From the IMG/VR virus record IMGVR_UViG_3300044845_000594, positions 56,303-120,302 of that record: a stretch of 64,000 bases of DNA; one strand, written 5' to 3'. This stretch comes from a virus. Each line of letters opens with the position of its first letter. Position 1 is the first letter of the stretch. Below are positions 27,800 through 36,531 of the stretch, piece by piece. Position numbers and translations under genes: made by a program. The notes below the pieces were generated by a model. The model had not been told where the DNA came from. It saw only the letters and a program-made list of their open reading frames with translations, and made no database searches.

Positions 27800-28912
27800 A
27801 TGAAAGAAAAATTACTACCTTGGTTTTTGTTGTTTTGTGCTCTCGGATTATCAGGGACTGCTGCGTATTATAGTGTTGTTGGTTTATCCGTTGTGTTTGT
27901 TGGAGTCGCTTTACCTGTAATAATAATGGGTGGGTTTTTAGAATTATCAAAAATTGCCATCGCAACATATCTCCACGACAAGTGGAAAGAAACTTACGGA
28001 GTATTAAAATTATATATGACTGTTGCTCTTGTGACTTTATCTCTTATTACGTCATTGGGGATATATGGACTTTTAAGTACAGGGTTTTCAACTAACATTG
28101 CAAAACTTGAAATTGGTCAGAAGGAAGTAAAAAACATTGAAGTAAAAAAACAAAGATTTGAGGAAATTAAAAACGAGTATCAAAAAGAAAAACAAATATT
28201 AGATAAAGACATCTCAAAATTAAGAAACGCCTTATCGACTAACACTACAACTCAAAGCGTAGATAGACAAACAGGCCAGGTTGTAACAAGAGCAAATAAT
28301 GCGAATCGTAAATCATTTGAATTACAATTAGGATTGGCGATTGAAAATCGTGACAAAATGTCAGGTAAAGTGGACGCTCTTAATGACAGTATTACCGCAT
28401 TAGATATAAAAGTACTTGAATTAGAATCAAAAGAGATTTCAGGTAATGAACTTGGGACCATAAAATATATCAGTGAACTTACCGGGTGGAGTGTTAAAAA
28501 AACCGCAAACATATTCATATTAATTTTAATTTTTGTGTTTGACCCTTTAGCCATTACATTAGTTATTGCAACAAACCAAGCATTCAAAAATAATAGAAAA
28601 GATGAGGAAGATGATTCCCTAAAACAGAAAGTCACCCCCCAAGTTACCCCTCAAGTCACCCCCCAAGTTACCCCTCAAGTCGCCCCTCAAGTCACCCCCC
28701 AAGTTACCCACGAACTTCCCCATGAACTTCCCCACCAAGTTGAAGAGGAAGTCAATGTCCCTGATAATTTATTAGACATTACTGAACCAGTAGTAGAAGA
28801 AACACCTGAAGAAATTATTAGTAATAATACAGAAGAAACTCAAACAATAACAAATAGAAGACTTTCATACACTAAGAATGATACAGGTAATTTCAAAATT
28901 AATAGAATCTGA
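27800..28912 (+). CDS. Membrane protein with coiled coil and repeat tail
   Basis: 370 residues. Hydrophobic segments lie near 5-25, 28-50, 72-95 and 236-258. A coiled coil (~100-215) lies between the third and fourth. After the last membrane segment comes a charged region, then a repeat of Pro-Gln-Val-Thr (residues ~275-305) and an acidic tail. The repeat DNA is a near-perfect 15-mer array at 28630-28710, prone to length change. TATTTAT lies 17 nt upstream. It precedes the amidase and spanin-like genes, so a lysis or envelope role is possible. Confidence 0.55.
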   Translation: MKEKLLPWFLLFCALGLSGTAAYYSVVGLSVVFVGVALPVIIMGGFLELSKIAIATYLHDKWKETYGVLKLYMTVALVTLSLITSLGIYGLLSTGFSTNIAKLEIGQKEVKNIEVKKQRFEEIKNEYQKEKQILDKDISKLRNALSTNTTTQSVDRQTGQVVTRANNANRKSFELQLGLAIENRDKMSGKVDALNDSITALDIKVLELESKEISGNELGTIKYISELTGWSVKKTANIFILILIFVFDPLAITLVIATNQAFKNNRKDEEDDSLKQKVTPQVTPQVTPQVTPQVAPQVTPQVTHELPHELPHQVEEEVNVPDNLLDITEPVVEETPEEIISNNTEETQTITNRRLSYTKNDTGNFKINRI

Positions 28913-29486
28913 AGTTCTGTCTCGTAACGACAAAAAAAGTCAAATAATTTTGGCCGATACTAAAAGGCCTTATAGATTTTATATACAATCATTATTACAC
29001 AGGTACAATCAAAATAACCCACATATACCTAATTATTTAATTAATAAAAGTGGTGAAATATTTATGATTTCAGAACCTAATATGTATTCAAATTACATAG
29101 GTGATGAGTCGGTTGACAAAAACTCCATAACTATTGTTTTAGAGAATTTAACTTGGTTAAAAAAAATACCAATAGAAACAAACTATTTAAATTGGATAGG
29201 TGATATTTATAAAGAGAAAGTTTTTGAAAAAAAATGGAGAGAACAATTTTTTTGGGACCCATATACTCAAAAACAAATTGAAAGTTTGGTTTTTTTAACA
29301 CATGAGTTGTGTGAAAAGTTTAACATCGATAAAAAGACAACAAAAACAAATGTCAAATTATCGGGAGTTGAAAACTTTAACGGAGTTGCAACAAAAAGCA
29401 ATTACAATTCGAACTGTAGAGATATAAACCCATCTTTCAATTTTAACAATTTTGAAAAATTATTAGAAGAATATGAACCAGTATGA
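28878..29486 (+). CDS. Amidase-2/PGRP-like protein, possibly endolysin
   Basis: 202 residues; the start overlaps the previous gene by 35 nt. The pattern of an N-acetylmuramoyl-alanine amidase is recognisable: FYIQSLLHRYNQ, then NYLINKSGEIFMISEPN, NSITIVLEN (~residues 80-90), LTHELCEKFNID and a C-terminal CRDINPSFNFNNFEKLL. The His usually found before the DP-type segment seems replaced by Lys/Asn, so metal binding and activity are uncertain. The N-terminus (IQVISKLIESEVL) carries an L-I-E site. With the two spanin-like genes at 30020 and 30372 it suggests a lysis cassette. Confidence 0.55.
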   Translation: MIQVISKLIESEVLSRNDKKSQIILADTKRPYRFYIQSLLHRYNQNNPHIPNYLINKSGEIFMISEPNMYSNYIGDESVDKNSITIVLENLTWLKKIPIETNYLNWIGDIYKEKVFEKKWREQFFWDPYTQKQIESLVFLTHELCEKFNIDKKTTKTNVKLSGVENFNGVATKSNYNSNCRDINPSFNFNNFEKLLEEYEPV

Positions 29487-30018
29487 TGAAATAAAAATGT
29501 TGTTGAAAAGGTCTAGACTTTTGCAAGAACAAGTAGGGCCAATTAATATGGCAAAAAGTATTGAAGACAACATCGAACAAGATGAAGAACAAGAAACTGA
29601 TGTGGATGTTGATAAAGTAAAAAAAGACAAAAGTAAAACTTATCGTATATCGGGGGGTCTTTTAACTCTTCACGGTAAAGATAAAAAAGAGTTGGAATTA
29701 ACAAACGACGAAAAACAATCTTATCAAGAAACCATGGAAGAATTTGTTAATGAAGTATCTGACCTTTCAGACTTTGGAGTACTAAATGTTTATAGTAATT
29801 CAGTTCAATGGAGTGGTAAGATAGTTGATGCTGACGTTGAGTTTTTCTATTCTATTGGTGAAAACAACGGTGTATATATAAATGGTGATATGATTAAATT
29901 GGACCAAGAGCTTGTTGATTTGACAAACAAATTAAAATCTTTTTTTGAAAAATTTAAAAGCAAATGGGCAAAAATAATTTCAGTTAGGAAAAAAACTAAA
30001 TTTACAGAAGAAGAATAA
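29473..30018 (+). CDS. Leader-bearing acidic protein (181 aa)
   Basis: Starts inside the end of the amidase-like gene (14-nt overlap). N-terminus YDEIKMLLKRSRLLQEQ has an L-Q-E site. An acidic region (EDNIEQDEEQETDVDVD, ~33-50) is followed by a beta-rich domain (~55-160) and a basic C-terminus. Probably a virion internal protein by leader; no fold recognised. Confidence 0.55.
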   Translation: MNQYDEIKMLLKRSRLLQEQVGPINMAKSIEDNIEQDEEQETDVDVDKVKKDKSKTYRISGGLLTLHGKDKKELELTNDEKQSYQETMEEFVNEVSDLSDFGVLNVYSNSVQWSGKIVDADVEFFYSIGENNGVYINGDMIKLDQELVDLTNKLKSFFEKFKSKWAKIISVRKKTKFTEEE

Positions 30019-30019
30019 T

Positions 30020-30370
30020 ATGGAATTTTTAAAAAAATATTGGCAAAAAATTTTAATAGGTGTTGGTGTATTTGCCATCATTTATCTTTTAATACTGATT
30101 TTAACAAAAAAACCAGAAATGTCTGAGTTGGATAAATATAAATTGGAGCAATTGGATAAACACATCGGAGAACTAAAAAACCTTCAAAAAAGTTTAAATG
30201 ATTCAATCAATTCTTATAATCAAAAAGTAAAAGATATTGATAAAAAAATATCAAATATAAAAATAGAAAAAAAGGAAGTTAATAACTACTACACTCAAAA
30301 AAAAGAAGAGATAAAAAACGCAGACAAAAAACAAGTAGATAGTTTGCTTAGAAAAAGATATAATTTTTAA
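30020..30370 (+). CDS. Membrane-anchored coiled-coil protein (i-spanin-like)
   Basis: 116 residues. One N-terminal membrane helix (residues ~10-30, ILIGVGVFAIIYLLILILT), then a continuous charged coiled coil to the C-terminus. This is the shape of an inner-membrane spanin (Rz type). The next gene encodes a signal-peptide protein with coiled coil, as expected for a spanin pair. Alternative: a generic envelope coiled-coil protein. Confidence 0.5.
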   Translation: MEFLKKYWQKILIGVGVFAIIYLLILILTKKPEMSELDKYKLEQLDKHIGELKNLQKSLNDSINSYNQKVKDIDKKISNIKIEKKEVNNYYTQKKEEIKNADKKQVDSLLRKRYNF

Positions 30371-30371
30371 G

Positions 30372-30785
30372 ATGAATAGAATAACAATTTTACTATTAAT
30401 TCTTTTTATTGGGTTTAATAGTTTCGCTCAAAAACCAAAACCTCAAGATACTTCAGAAATATGTATACCTTATGGGGTTGCACAAAAAATGTTATTGGAT
30501 TTAAATGACTATGATAGATTAAAAGAAATAAATAAACTTAACGAAAAACAAATCATACAACTTAACGACAAGGTTTTTTATATGGAAAAATTAATTTCAA
30601 GTTGGCAGAAGTTAGACTCCACAAACAAAATATTGGTTTCAAATACCGAACAAAAGTTTAAAATAATGTCAGACGAAAACGAAAGGTTAAGAAAAGAATT
30701 TAAAAAACATAAAGTAAAAAGTGCATTCATACAGGTAGTTGGAGGTTCTATAATACTAACATTAACAGGACTATTAATTTTTTAA
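30372..30785 (+). CDS. Exported coiled-coil protein with C-terminal membrane segment (spanin partner?)
   Basis: 137 residues. A Sec signal peptide (ITILLLILFIGFNSFAQ, ending in the Bacteroidota-typical Ala-Gln) is followed by a coiled coil (~45-110) and a C-terminal hydrophobic segment (~116-137). Signal plus C-terminal anchor resembles a unimolecular or outer spanin, though no lipobox Cys is visible. Two nt after the i-spanin-like gene. Confidence 0.5.
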   Translation: MNRITILLLILFIGFNSFAQKPKPQDTSEICIPYGVAQKMLLDLNDYDRLKEINKLNEKQIIQLNDKVFYMEKLISSWQKLDSTNKILVSNTEQKFKIMSDENERLRKEFKKHKVKSAFIQVVGGSIILTLTGLLIF

Positions 30786-30787
30786 TC

Positions 30788-31039
30788 ATGCCGTTTTCAC
30801 AATCAGATAAAAAAGAAATAGAAAAAATTGTTAAAAGTGAAATCAAAAGTTTTTTCAATTCTAGTACCCTAAAACAATTTGAAAATCAAATGATTGATTT
30901 GATAAGAAAAGAAATTAGAAATGGAAAAATAAAAGGGGACATTACTGATTATATTACAAAGGCATTTACCGAATTTTACTATGAGATGTATAGACAAAAA
31001 CATATGTGGACCAGCACATTTAAAAATTTAAAAATATAA
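30788..31039 (+). CDS. Small helical protein (83 aa)
   Basis: Mostly charged helix (SDKKEIEKIVKSEIKSFF, then IDLIRKEIRNGKIKGDITDY). Two bases after the previous stop and four before the next start. This fold pattern occurs in small phage structural proteins, but I cannot name it. Confidence 0.5.
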   Translation: MPFSQSDKKEIEKIVKSEIKSFFNSSTLKQFENQMIDLIRKEIRNGKIKGDITDYITKAFTEFYYEMYRQKHMWTSTFKNLKI

Positions 31040-31043
31040 GTAA

Positions 31044-31616
31044 GTGAAAAATATAGACCACCAAAAGTTAATAGAAAACGCACTAAGAGAGTTGATAGAA
31101 GAAAAATCTTCAACAATTAGTAGACCAATATTTAGTTTGTTTTCTAAAGATACTGAAGCAAAAAAAGAATACAAAAAAACAAAAAAAGAAACCAAAGAAG
31201 GTATGGGAGCGGCATCGGCAGGAAGTTTTGCCCCCGCTTTGAATTTCAACGAAGAGGAAGATGTTGAAAAAATAGAAGCAACCGAAGCCACTGGTTCGGC
31301 GTCTTCAGGTTCATATGAAGGGGCATCTTTTTTGGCTAAAAACTTAAATAGTTGGGGACCGTCTAAAAAAACACAATTACCTGGTGGGTTATTTGTAAAA
31401 CCAAAAGAAAAATGTAAAACTTTCCCTTATTGTAATCAGGGAGATATAAACGCTTTAGAATTTGGTAAAACGGGTGGTTTTAATACTAAATTAACAAAGT
31501 CAACTCCTAAAAAAACTAAGAAAAAATCAAAATTAAAAGAGGCTATTGAGAACGTATCATATAGAACTGGATTAAGTGAATCTGAAATTCTAAAAATTCT
31601 TATAGACTATATTTAA
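31044..31616 (+). CDS. Leader-bearing protein with Gly/Ser linker (190 aa)
   Basis: GTG start. N-terminal helix NIDHQKLIENALRELIEEKS includes an L-I-E site. The middle has low-complexity Ala/Gly/Ser parts (GMGAASAGSFAP and TGSASSGSYEGASF), then a Cys pair (CKTFPYC). The basic C-terminus contains a helix KLKEAIENVSYRTGLSESEI. Likely a virion internal protein. Confidence 0.55.
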   Translation: MKNIDHQKLIENALRELIEEKSSTISRPIFSLFSKDTEAKKEYKKTKKETKEGMGAASAGSFAPALNFNEEEDVEKIEATEATGSASSGSYEGASFLAKNLNSWGPSKKTQLPGGLFVKPKEKCKTFPYCNQGDINALEFGKTGGFNTKLTKSTPKKTKKKSKLKEAIENVSYRTGLSESEILKILIDYI

Positions 31617-31645
31617 GTTTTCCATTAAAGGTAATATTTATTATT

Positions 31646-33214
31646 ATGGAAAATTACATAAAAAACATAACAAAAAGAATTATATCTGAAGAGATAGATA
31701 ATAGAATTTTTGACATAGAAAATAAAATATTTGAAAATAAAAATATGAAAGAAGAAATGTGTGAACAATGTGGTGGTAAAATGTATGAAGGTGAAACATG
31801 CGAACAGTGTGGTACATATGAAGGTAATATAAATGAATTAGGAGGTATGGATGATTCTCATCCTTTTTTTGGGGGTAAAAATTTACGAGATATACCAAAA
31901 AAAGATATAGAAAGATTTTTTAGAAACAGAGAGGAAGACGAAGATTTAGAAAATACATTTTCATTTGAAGATGACGATATGCCAAACATAAGAAGAATGA
32001 AACATCATATGAAAAATAAAGATAGAGAACTTGGACAATCATTTGAAGAAGAAGATGAATTTTATTTAGATGAAGAATATGATGGATTTACAGATGGTAG
32101 ACGGAAAATAGATAAGGCGAAACCATTTGGTAAAATTACAGGTGCAGACTTTAAAGCACTTCGTTCTATGAAAAAAGAAGTGGAAGAAACTTTATATGAG
32201 TTGGATTTAGAAGAAGAAGATGTTGAAGAAGGAAATGCTTTTTCAGGTGCATTATCAGCAGCAAGAGAAAGAGGAGATAAAACTTTTAGAGTCGGAAACA
32301 AAACTTACCCCGTTGAAGAGTCATACATAACTGAAAAATGGAAAGGAGATGTTGAAGTTAAAAGTACTGGTGAGTATGCAGATATGACAATTGATGAGAT
32401 AGACACCGAAATTAAAAAAATTAAGAAAAGAAATTCAGAATTAAAAAGATTAGGTAAAAAAGTACCAAGCTCAAGTCGAGAAAAAATGGGACAATTATAC
32501 TTTGCTAAGAGAGCAAAAAAAGATTGGCCAGGTAAAGGAAAGGCAAAAGTTGAAGAGTCAAGATTGATTTTTACAGAAAATGAAATGATAAGTTTAATTG
32601 AGAATATTGTTTTAGAAGAAAAAAGAAAAAAAGCAACTAAATCTGATACATATTTGAAATCATCATTAGGTCAATCTAAAAAACAAGAAGAGGACTATAT
32701 TGATAGTGTTGTTAAAAAAATGAAATCTTATTTAAAAACAGGTTCTAAAGGTAAATACGAAATGTCACCAAAGAATTTTCCCAAAGGGAATGGAGAACTT
32801 GAAAAAATGGATAAAATGGCTTACGTACCATCTAAGGCGGTTGATGAATATATAACTAACTTCACAGCGGCAAGTTTAGAGAACTTAGATTACGACACTT
32901 TTGAACCAAATGAAGAAAGAGTATCTAAATATGTAAAAGGTTCATCAGAAACAGGTAATAACCCAAAATGGGCAAATGCAGTAGAAACTCCTGTGAACGC
33001 AAAAAGAGATGAAGTAAGAAAAAATAATTATTTGTCAAAATTAAAAAAGAAGGCATATAACAAAGCACCTCAACCTGTCGTTACTGACAAGAGCGGGTCT
33101 GAGTCAGGTGCTGACAAAATTATGATGAAGTTAGAATCCACTGACAAACAAAATGTTTTGACCGAAATGGAAAAAATGAAAAGTTTAATTGGTTATGATA
33201 GAAAAACACAATAA
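31646..33214 (+). CDS. Large leader-bearing acidic protein, polyprotein-like
   Basis: 522 residues. N-terminal leader NYIKNITKRIISEEIDNR with an I-S-E site, then a four-Cys zinc motif (CEQCGGKMY and CEQCGTYE, ~34-52) and a very acidic region. Around residues 308-330 a second leader-like stretch appears (RLIFTENEMISLIENIVLEE). The extreme C-terminus has another (VLTEMEKMKSLIGYD), similar to the start of the gene at 48774. Several (I/L)-x-E sites would allow cutting into pieces, as for prohead core proteins. TATTTAT lies 4 nt before the ATG. Confidence 0.6.
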   Translation: MENYIKNITKRIISEEIDNRIFDIENKIFENKNMKEEMCEQCGGKMYEGETCEQCGTYEGNINELGGMDDSHPFFGGKNLRDIPKKDIERFFRNREEDEDLENTFSFEDDDMPNIRRMKHHMKNKDRELGQSFEEEDEFYLDEEYDGFTDGRRKIDKAKPFGKITGADFKALRSMKKEVEETLYELDLEEEDVEEGNAFSGALSAARERGDKTFRVGNKTYPVEESYITEKWKGDVEVKSTGEYADMTIDEIDTEIKKIKKRNSELKRLGKKVPSSSREKMGQLYFAKRAKKDWPGKGKAKVEESRLIFTENEMISLIENIVLEEKRKKATKSDTYLKSSLGQSKKQEEDYIDSVVKKMKSYLKTGSKGKYEMSPKNFPKGNGELEKMDKMAYVPSKAVDEYITNFTAASLENLDYDTFEPNEERVSKYVKGSSETGNNPKWANAVETPVNAKRDEVRKNNYLSKLKKKAYNKAPQPVVTDKSGSESGADKIMMKLESTDKQNVLTEMEKMKSLIGYDRKTQ

Positions 33215-33242
33215 TTAAAATTCATTTCTAATAAAATTATAC

Positions 33243-33250
33243 TATATTTT
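33243..33250 (+). promoter_or_regulatory. -7-like box, 4 nt before start
   Basis: TATATTTT, then CCCC and the ATG at 33255. It has the same 4-nt spacing as the other leaderless starts; the -33 part is weak. Confidence 0.4.
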
Positions 33251-33287
33251 CCCCATGTCTATTAGTAATAACATGGGGAATTTTTTT
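33249..33287 (+). promoter_or_regulatory. Start-codon hairpin with T run
   Basis: TTCCCCATGT and ACATGGGGAA form a perfect 10-bp stem with a 12-nt loop, followed by seven T. Both candidate ATGs (33255 and 33273) are inside the stem. It can be a terminator for upstream reads and a fold that hides the start codon. Confidence 0.65.
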
Positions 33288-33749
33288 GATTGGTTGGCAA
33301 AACCTATGGAAAAAGAAGATATTGTTGCTTGGTATTTAGCAAACAATATTATACCAGAATACACAGAACTATTTAGAGACTTTTGTTTTTCCTTTTATGG
33401 TTTAATAAAAATGACATATTTAGGTGAGGAAGACATTGATTCGTTAGAAACCAAAACTGGAATGACGGAACAACAAAAAAAAGAACATTTTGTTTGGTGT
33501 CTAAATAAAACAATCGAGAATTTTAAAAAAGAAAATATAGAATTTGATATTAATCAAAATGATATTTTATTCTTTGAGAATTTCTTTTTTGATACGTTTT
33601 ATAACCAAAACGATAAAAAAATAAAAGAAACGGTAGATAAATTTTTTAATCATATGTTTGATTTAGAAACACCAAAAAGTAAATCAGACGTAGAAATTTT
33701 TACCGAAATTTATAAGATGTTAGAAAGGTCTGTAAAACTGATTGATTAG
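33255..33749 (+). CDS. Hypothetical protein (164 aa)
   Basis: Helical, aromatic-rich protein (MGNFFDWLAKPMEKEDIVAW). ATG at 33255 is favoured because a -7-like box ends 4 nt upstream; ATG at 33273 is possible. The start region lies within a strong hairpin. No family recognised. Confidence 0.6.
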   Translation: MSISNNMGNFFDWLAKPMEKEDIVAWYLANNIIPEYTELFRDFCFSFYGLIKMTYLGEEDIDSLETKTGMTEQQKKEHFVWCLNKTIENFKKENIEFDINQNDILFFENFFFDTFYNQNDKKIKETVDKFFNHMFDLETPKSKSDVEIFTEIYKMLERSVKLID

Positions 33750-33808
33750 TCTTTACATTACAAACCACGTATTTAAATTAAAAAAAATAAATGTATAAAA
33801 ATTTTTAA

Positions 33809-33991
33809 ATGGAAACTTTAGAACAAATCAAAACATTAATTGAAGAACTTTCAGTTGATACAACCAAATTTTATGGAGGTAATAAGTCTGCAGGTACTAG
33901 AGCTAGAAAAACTTGCCAACAATTAAAAAGTTTAACACAACAGTTAAGAACTGAAATTTTGAACCACAGTAAAGAAGAAAAAAATGATTAA
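33809..33991 (+). CDS. Histone H1-like (Hc1-type) protein
   Basis: 60 residues. The segment FYGGNKSAGTRARKTCQQLK (residues ~22-41) followed by a basic helix matches the short histone H1-like proteins of Bacteroidota (NKxAGTRARK motif). These bind DNA and compact the nucleoid. On a phage it could help pack DNA or act on host chromatin. It overlaps the next gene by 8 nt. Confidence 0.7.
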   Translation: METLEQIKTLIEELSVDTTKFYGGNKSAGTRARKTCQQLKSLTQQLRTEILNHSKEEKND

Positions 33992-34166
33992 TTATCTATT
34001 ACTTTTTTGTTTTATTTTCTCTATATTATTACTAACAAAGTTTATATTTAGTTTCGTAAGGTCAGTATATTCAAATCCACCAGCACCTTATGAATTTGAA
34101 AAATATGAACAACTATATTATGGTATTGCAATATCATATGTATTAACTTATTTAATTATGGTATAA
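33984..34166 (+). CDS. Small two-helix membrane protein (60 aa)
   Basis: Hydrophobic segments at ~3-25 and ~45-60, with a Pro-rich turn (NPPAPYEFEKYEQLYY) between them. Overlaps its neighbours. A holin is possible by size and topology, but it is far from the amidase-like gene. Confidence 0.45.
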   Translation: MINYLLLFCFIFSILLLTKFIFSFVRSVYSNPPAPYEFEKYEQLYYGIAISYVLTYLIMV

Positions 34167-34630
34167 TGGTTTATAGTGAATTTATTAACAAAACGTCAAC
34201 TTATCTTAACTCTGTTAGAATTTTAAAAAATTATGTAACTTTTGATATGATTTTCCCATCGACATGGTCGACTCTTAAAAGAGCTCCTGAAGGAATTGAA
34301 ATATTACAAAATCAAAATAATGATAATAGAACTATCACATCTTTTGTTTGTGAAAACAATCCATCGTTAATCGATATTGTTGAAAAAACAATCGATGCTG
34401 TAATATCAACTAATTTAGAAAGAGAAGAAAAAGAAAGACTATTTAAGTTGAAAGTTTCAGAATTGAAAGGTATATTTGAAAATGGGGATATAGATACTTT
34501 AAGAACATTAAAGTTTGACACAAATGAATTAACAAGTTTAAATACTAATGGAGCCAAACAAAAACTTACACCCACTTCTGAGGGAAATGGAGTCCTTGAA
34601 GGAGGAAGTAAAAAAATCAAACAAGATTAA
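34166..34630 (+). CDS. Hypothetical protein (154 aa)
   Basis: Starts on the last base of the previous stop. An alpha/beta N-half (FDMIFPSTWSTLKRAPEGIE) is followed by a charged helical C-half with a Gly/Lys-rich end. No recognised family. It overlaps the following small gene in another frame. Confidence 0.55.
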   Translation: MVYSEFINKTSTYLNSVRILKNYVTFDMIFPSTWSTLKRAPEGIEILQNQNNDNRTITSFVCENNPSLIDIVEKTIDAVISTNLEREEKERLFKLKVSELKGIFENGDIDTLRTLKFDTNELTSLNTNGAKQKLTPTSEGNGVLEGGSKKIKQD

Positions 34631-34760
34631 CGAAGAAGAGAAAAAAAAGTTTTCTTCTGAAATAAAAATGTTTAAACCTTCAGATATAAGAAATACAATA
34701 TTTGAAGAAGAAAAAATGAATTTATGGCAGAGAATCAAGAGAGTTTTAGGGGTGATTTAG
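34587..34760 (+). CDS. Small charged protein (57 aa)
   Basis: ATG at 34587 is preferred over 34548 because it reduces overlap with the previous gene. A charged helix (ESLKEEVKKSNKINEEEKKK) ends in an amphipathic helix (LWQRIKRVLGVI). Overlaps the next gene by 37 nt. Confidence 0.45.
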   Translation: MESLKEEVKKSNKINEEEKKKFSSEIKMFKPSDIRNTIFEEEKMNLWQRIKRVLGVI

Positions 34761-34945
34761 AAAAACTGGCTCAAATTTCAGATTTACTTGAAAGTTCATT
34801 TATCAAAAATGAAAAAGTTGAATTAAAGGTGTCTTTGGATGAAGGCACCTTTTCTAATCTATTACAACATCTGATGTTGAATCAAAATGAAAAAAAATGC
34901 ACGATACAAATTTCAAACGTTGAATTTACCTTTTTGAGAAAGTAG
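34724..34945 (+). CDS. Small hypothetical protein (73 aa)
   Basis: Acidic helical N-half (DLEKLAQISDLLESSF) and a beta C-half ending [11 protein letters not shown]. Its end meets the minus-strand gene tail to tail with a 20-nt overlap. Function unknown. Confidence 0.5.
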   Translation: MAENQESFRGDLEKLAQISDLLESSFIKNEKVELKVSLDEGTFSNLLQHLMLNQNEKKCTIQISNVEFTFLRK

Positions 34946-35567
34946 TTTTTTGTCTGTATAAATTTTTCTTATCAAAACCCATCTCTTCTAAAACGCTGTA
35001 AATCCATTTTCTTTGTGCGTTTGATACATCCCTAACAATAATAGCATCCATCCTTGAATTTTCATAAAAGTGTTTTTCTAAAATATTTAAAAACCTAAAA
35101 GACTCATCAATGTCTTTCAATGAAAATAGACTTATAGTTTCATTTATCTGTATACATATTTTGTTGTTTAATGAAAAGATGTTTTTCAACTCATTATTAC
35201 TACAGTACTTCTTTAAAAACTCTGAAAAACTGATTTTGTCTTTAAGTTGATAATCATATATCTTTTCTTCCACATTGTACTTTTCAATATCAATAAAAAC
35301 GTATTCTTTATCTTGTAAGTTTGCAACATGATTTCTACCTAAATCATCAACAAAATGTAAAGTATTTTGAACATTGGATTGATTTGTTAGTAAACCAATG
35401 TGGTAATTAACTGGTGTTGCATTTTCTATTTTCTTATCAAAAACTATTTCTTTATTTTGTTTTACAAGTTTTTTAAAAAAAGATATGGCGTTTTTTTCTG
35501 TAGAATAACGTTTGATAATTTTTCTTTTTTTCCTATTCTTAAAAAGAACTATTATATAATTTGACAT
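34926..35567 (-). CDS. Hypothetical protein (213 aa), minus strand
   Basis: Beginning [21 protein letters not shown] basic alpha/beta N-half, a central [19 protein letters not shown], and a C-terminal part with [20 protein letters not shown]. It is one of few minus-strand genes and is divergent from dnaJ: the two start codons are one base apart, so the promoters overlap the opposite coding sequences. No family recognised. Confidence 0.6.
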   Translation of the reverse strand: MSNYIIVLFKNRKKRKIIKRYSTEKNAISFFKKLVKQNKEIVFDKKIENATPVNYHIGLLTNQSNVQNTLHFVDDLGRNHVANLQDKEYVFIDIEKYNVEEKIYDYQLKDKISFSEFLKKYCSNNELKNIFSLNNKICIQINETISLFSLKDIDESFRFLNILEKHFYENSRMDAIIVRDVSNAQRKWIYSVLEEMGFDKKNLYRQKTTFSKR

Positions 35568-35568
35568 T

Positions 35569-36531
35569 ATGAAAAACTATTACGAAATATTAGGTGTAAG
35601 CGAAAATGCAACACAAGAGGATATAAAAAAAACATATAAAAAACTAAGTAAGCAATACCATCCAGATGTAAACCCAAACGGTGAAGAAAAATTTAAAGAA
35701 ATTTCTGAAGCCTATGATATTTTAGGGGACGACAATAAAAGAAGTGATTACGACATGAAACGTAGAAACCCATTTGGTAATGGTGGGTTTGGGTCAATTT
35801 TTGAGGAAATGATGGGGCATTCACAAAGACAACCTAAACCAGCTGACAAAATTATTGAAATAGTAATCACACCTGAAGAATCTTATAAAGGTGTAGAAAA
35901 AACAATCGAAGTTGACACAAATAAATCTTGTGAAAGTTGCTCAGGAACAGGTGGAACTAAAAAAACATGCACAAGATGTGCAGGTAGAGGGTTTATTGTA
36001 CAAACAGTTGGTACAGGATTTTTTAAAACACAAATACAATCAAATTGTTTTGAATGTAAAGGTACTGGTGAACATTTAATTGATGCTTGTGGATTTTGTT
36101 ATGGTAATGGGGTTATTTCTAACCACAGCAAGTTTAACGTACAAATACCAAACAACGTAGATAATGGTGACTTTATGAGGATGAGAGGTATGGGGGATGA
36201 AATACCTAAATATGGTAGAGGTGATTTAATTTTAAAAGTTTTGTGTATAAAACACAACAATTTTGAAAAATCAGGAAATGACCTGATTTATTATCTAAAA
36301 TTAAATTTCAAAGACTTATTAATAAACGACCAAGTTGAAATACCTCATCCTGATGGTAATATAAAAATAAATCTACCTGAAGGATTTGATACTGAAAAAC
36401 CATTAAGACTTTTCAAAAAAGGATATAAAGTTGATGGTACTGTTGGTAATTTTTACATAAAAATAAGCATACAGAATAATCTGACTTTAACTAACGAACA
36501 AAGAGAACAAATTAATAATATATTAAAATAA
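35569..36531 (+). CDS. dnaJ: DnaJ-type co-chaperone
   Basis: 320 residues. The J-domain has [20 protein letters not shown] and the HPD tripeptide ([20 protein letters not shown], ~residues 28-47). A short Gly/Phe region ([12 protein letters not shown]) and four CxxCxGxG zinc repeats ([32 protein letters not shown], ~122-185) follow, then the substrate-binding C-domain. Somewhat short for bacterial DnaJ but complete in domain order. No DnaK or GrpE is in the window, so it probably recruits host DnaK for phage protein folding or assembly. Confidence 0.93.
   Translation: MKNYYEILGVSENATQEDIKKTYKKLSKQYHPDVNPNGEEKFKEISEAYDILGDDNKRSDYDMKRRNPFGNGGFGSIFEEMMGHSQRQPKPADKIIEIVITPEESYKGVEKTIEVDTNKSCESCSGTGGTKKTCTRCAGRGFIVQTVGTGFFKTQIQSNCFECKGTGEHLIDACGFCYGNGVISNHSKFNVQIPNNVDNGDFMRMRGMGDEIPKYGRGDLILKVLCIKHNNFEKSGNDLIYYLKLNFKDLLINDQVEIPHPDGNIKINLPEGFDTEKPLRLFKKGYKVDGTVGNFYIKISIQNNLTLTNEQREQINNILK

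Noticed and set aside
34166-34945. Programmed frameshift joining the three overlapping small genes
   Set aside because: Each has its own ATG and no slippery site was seen at the overlaps; ordinary overlapping genes are simpler.
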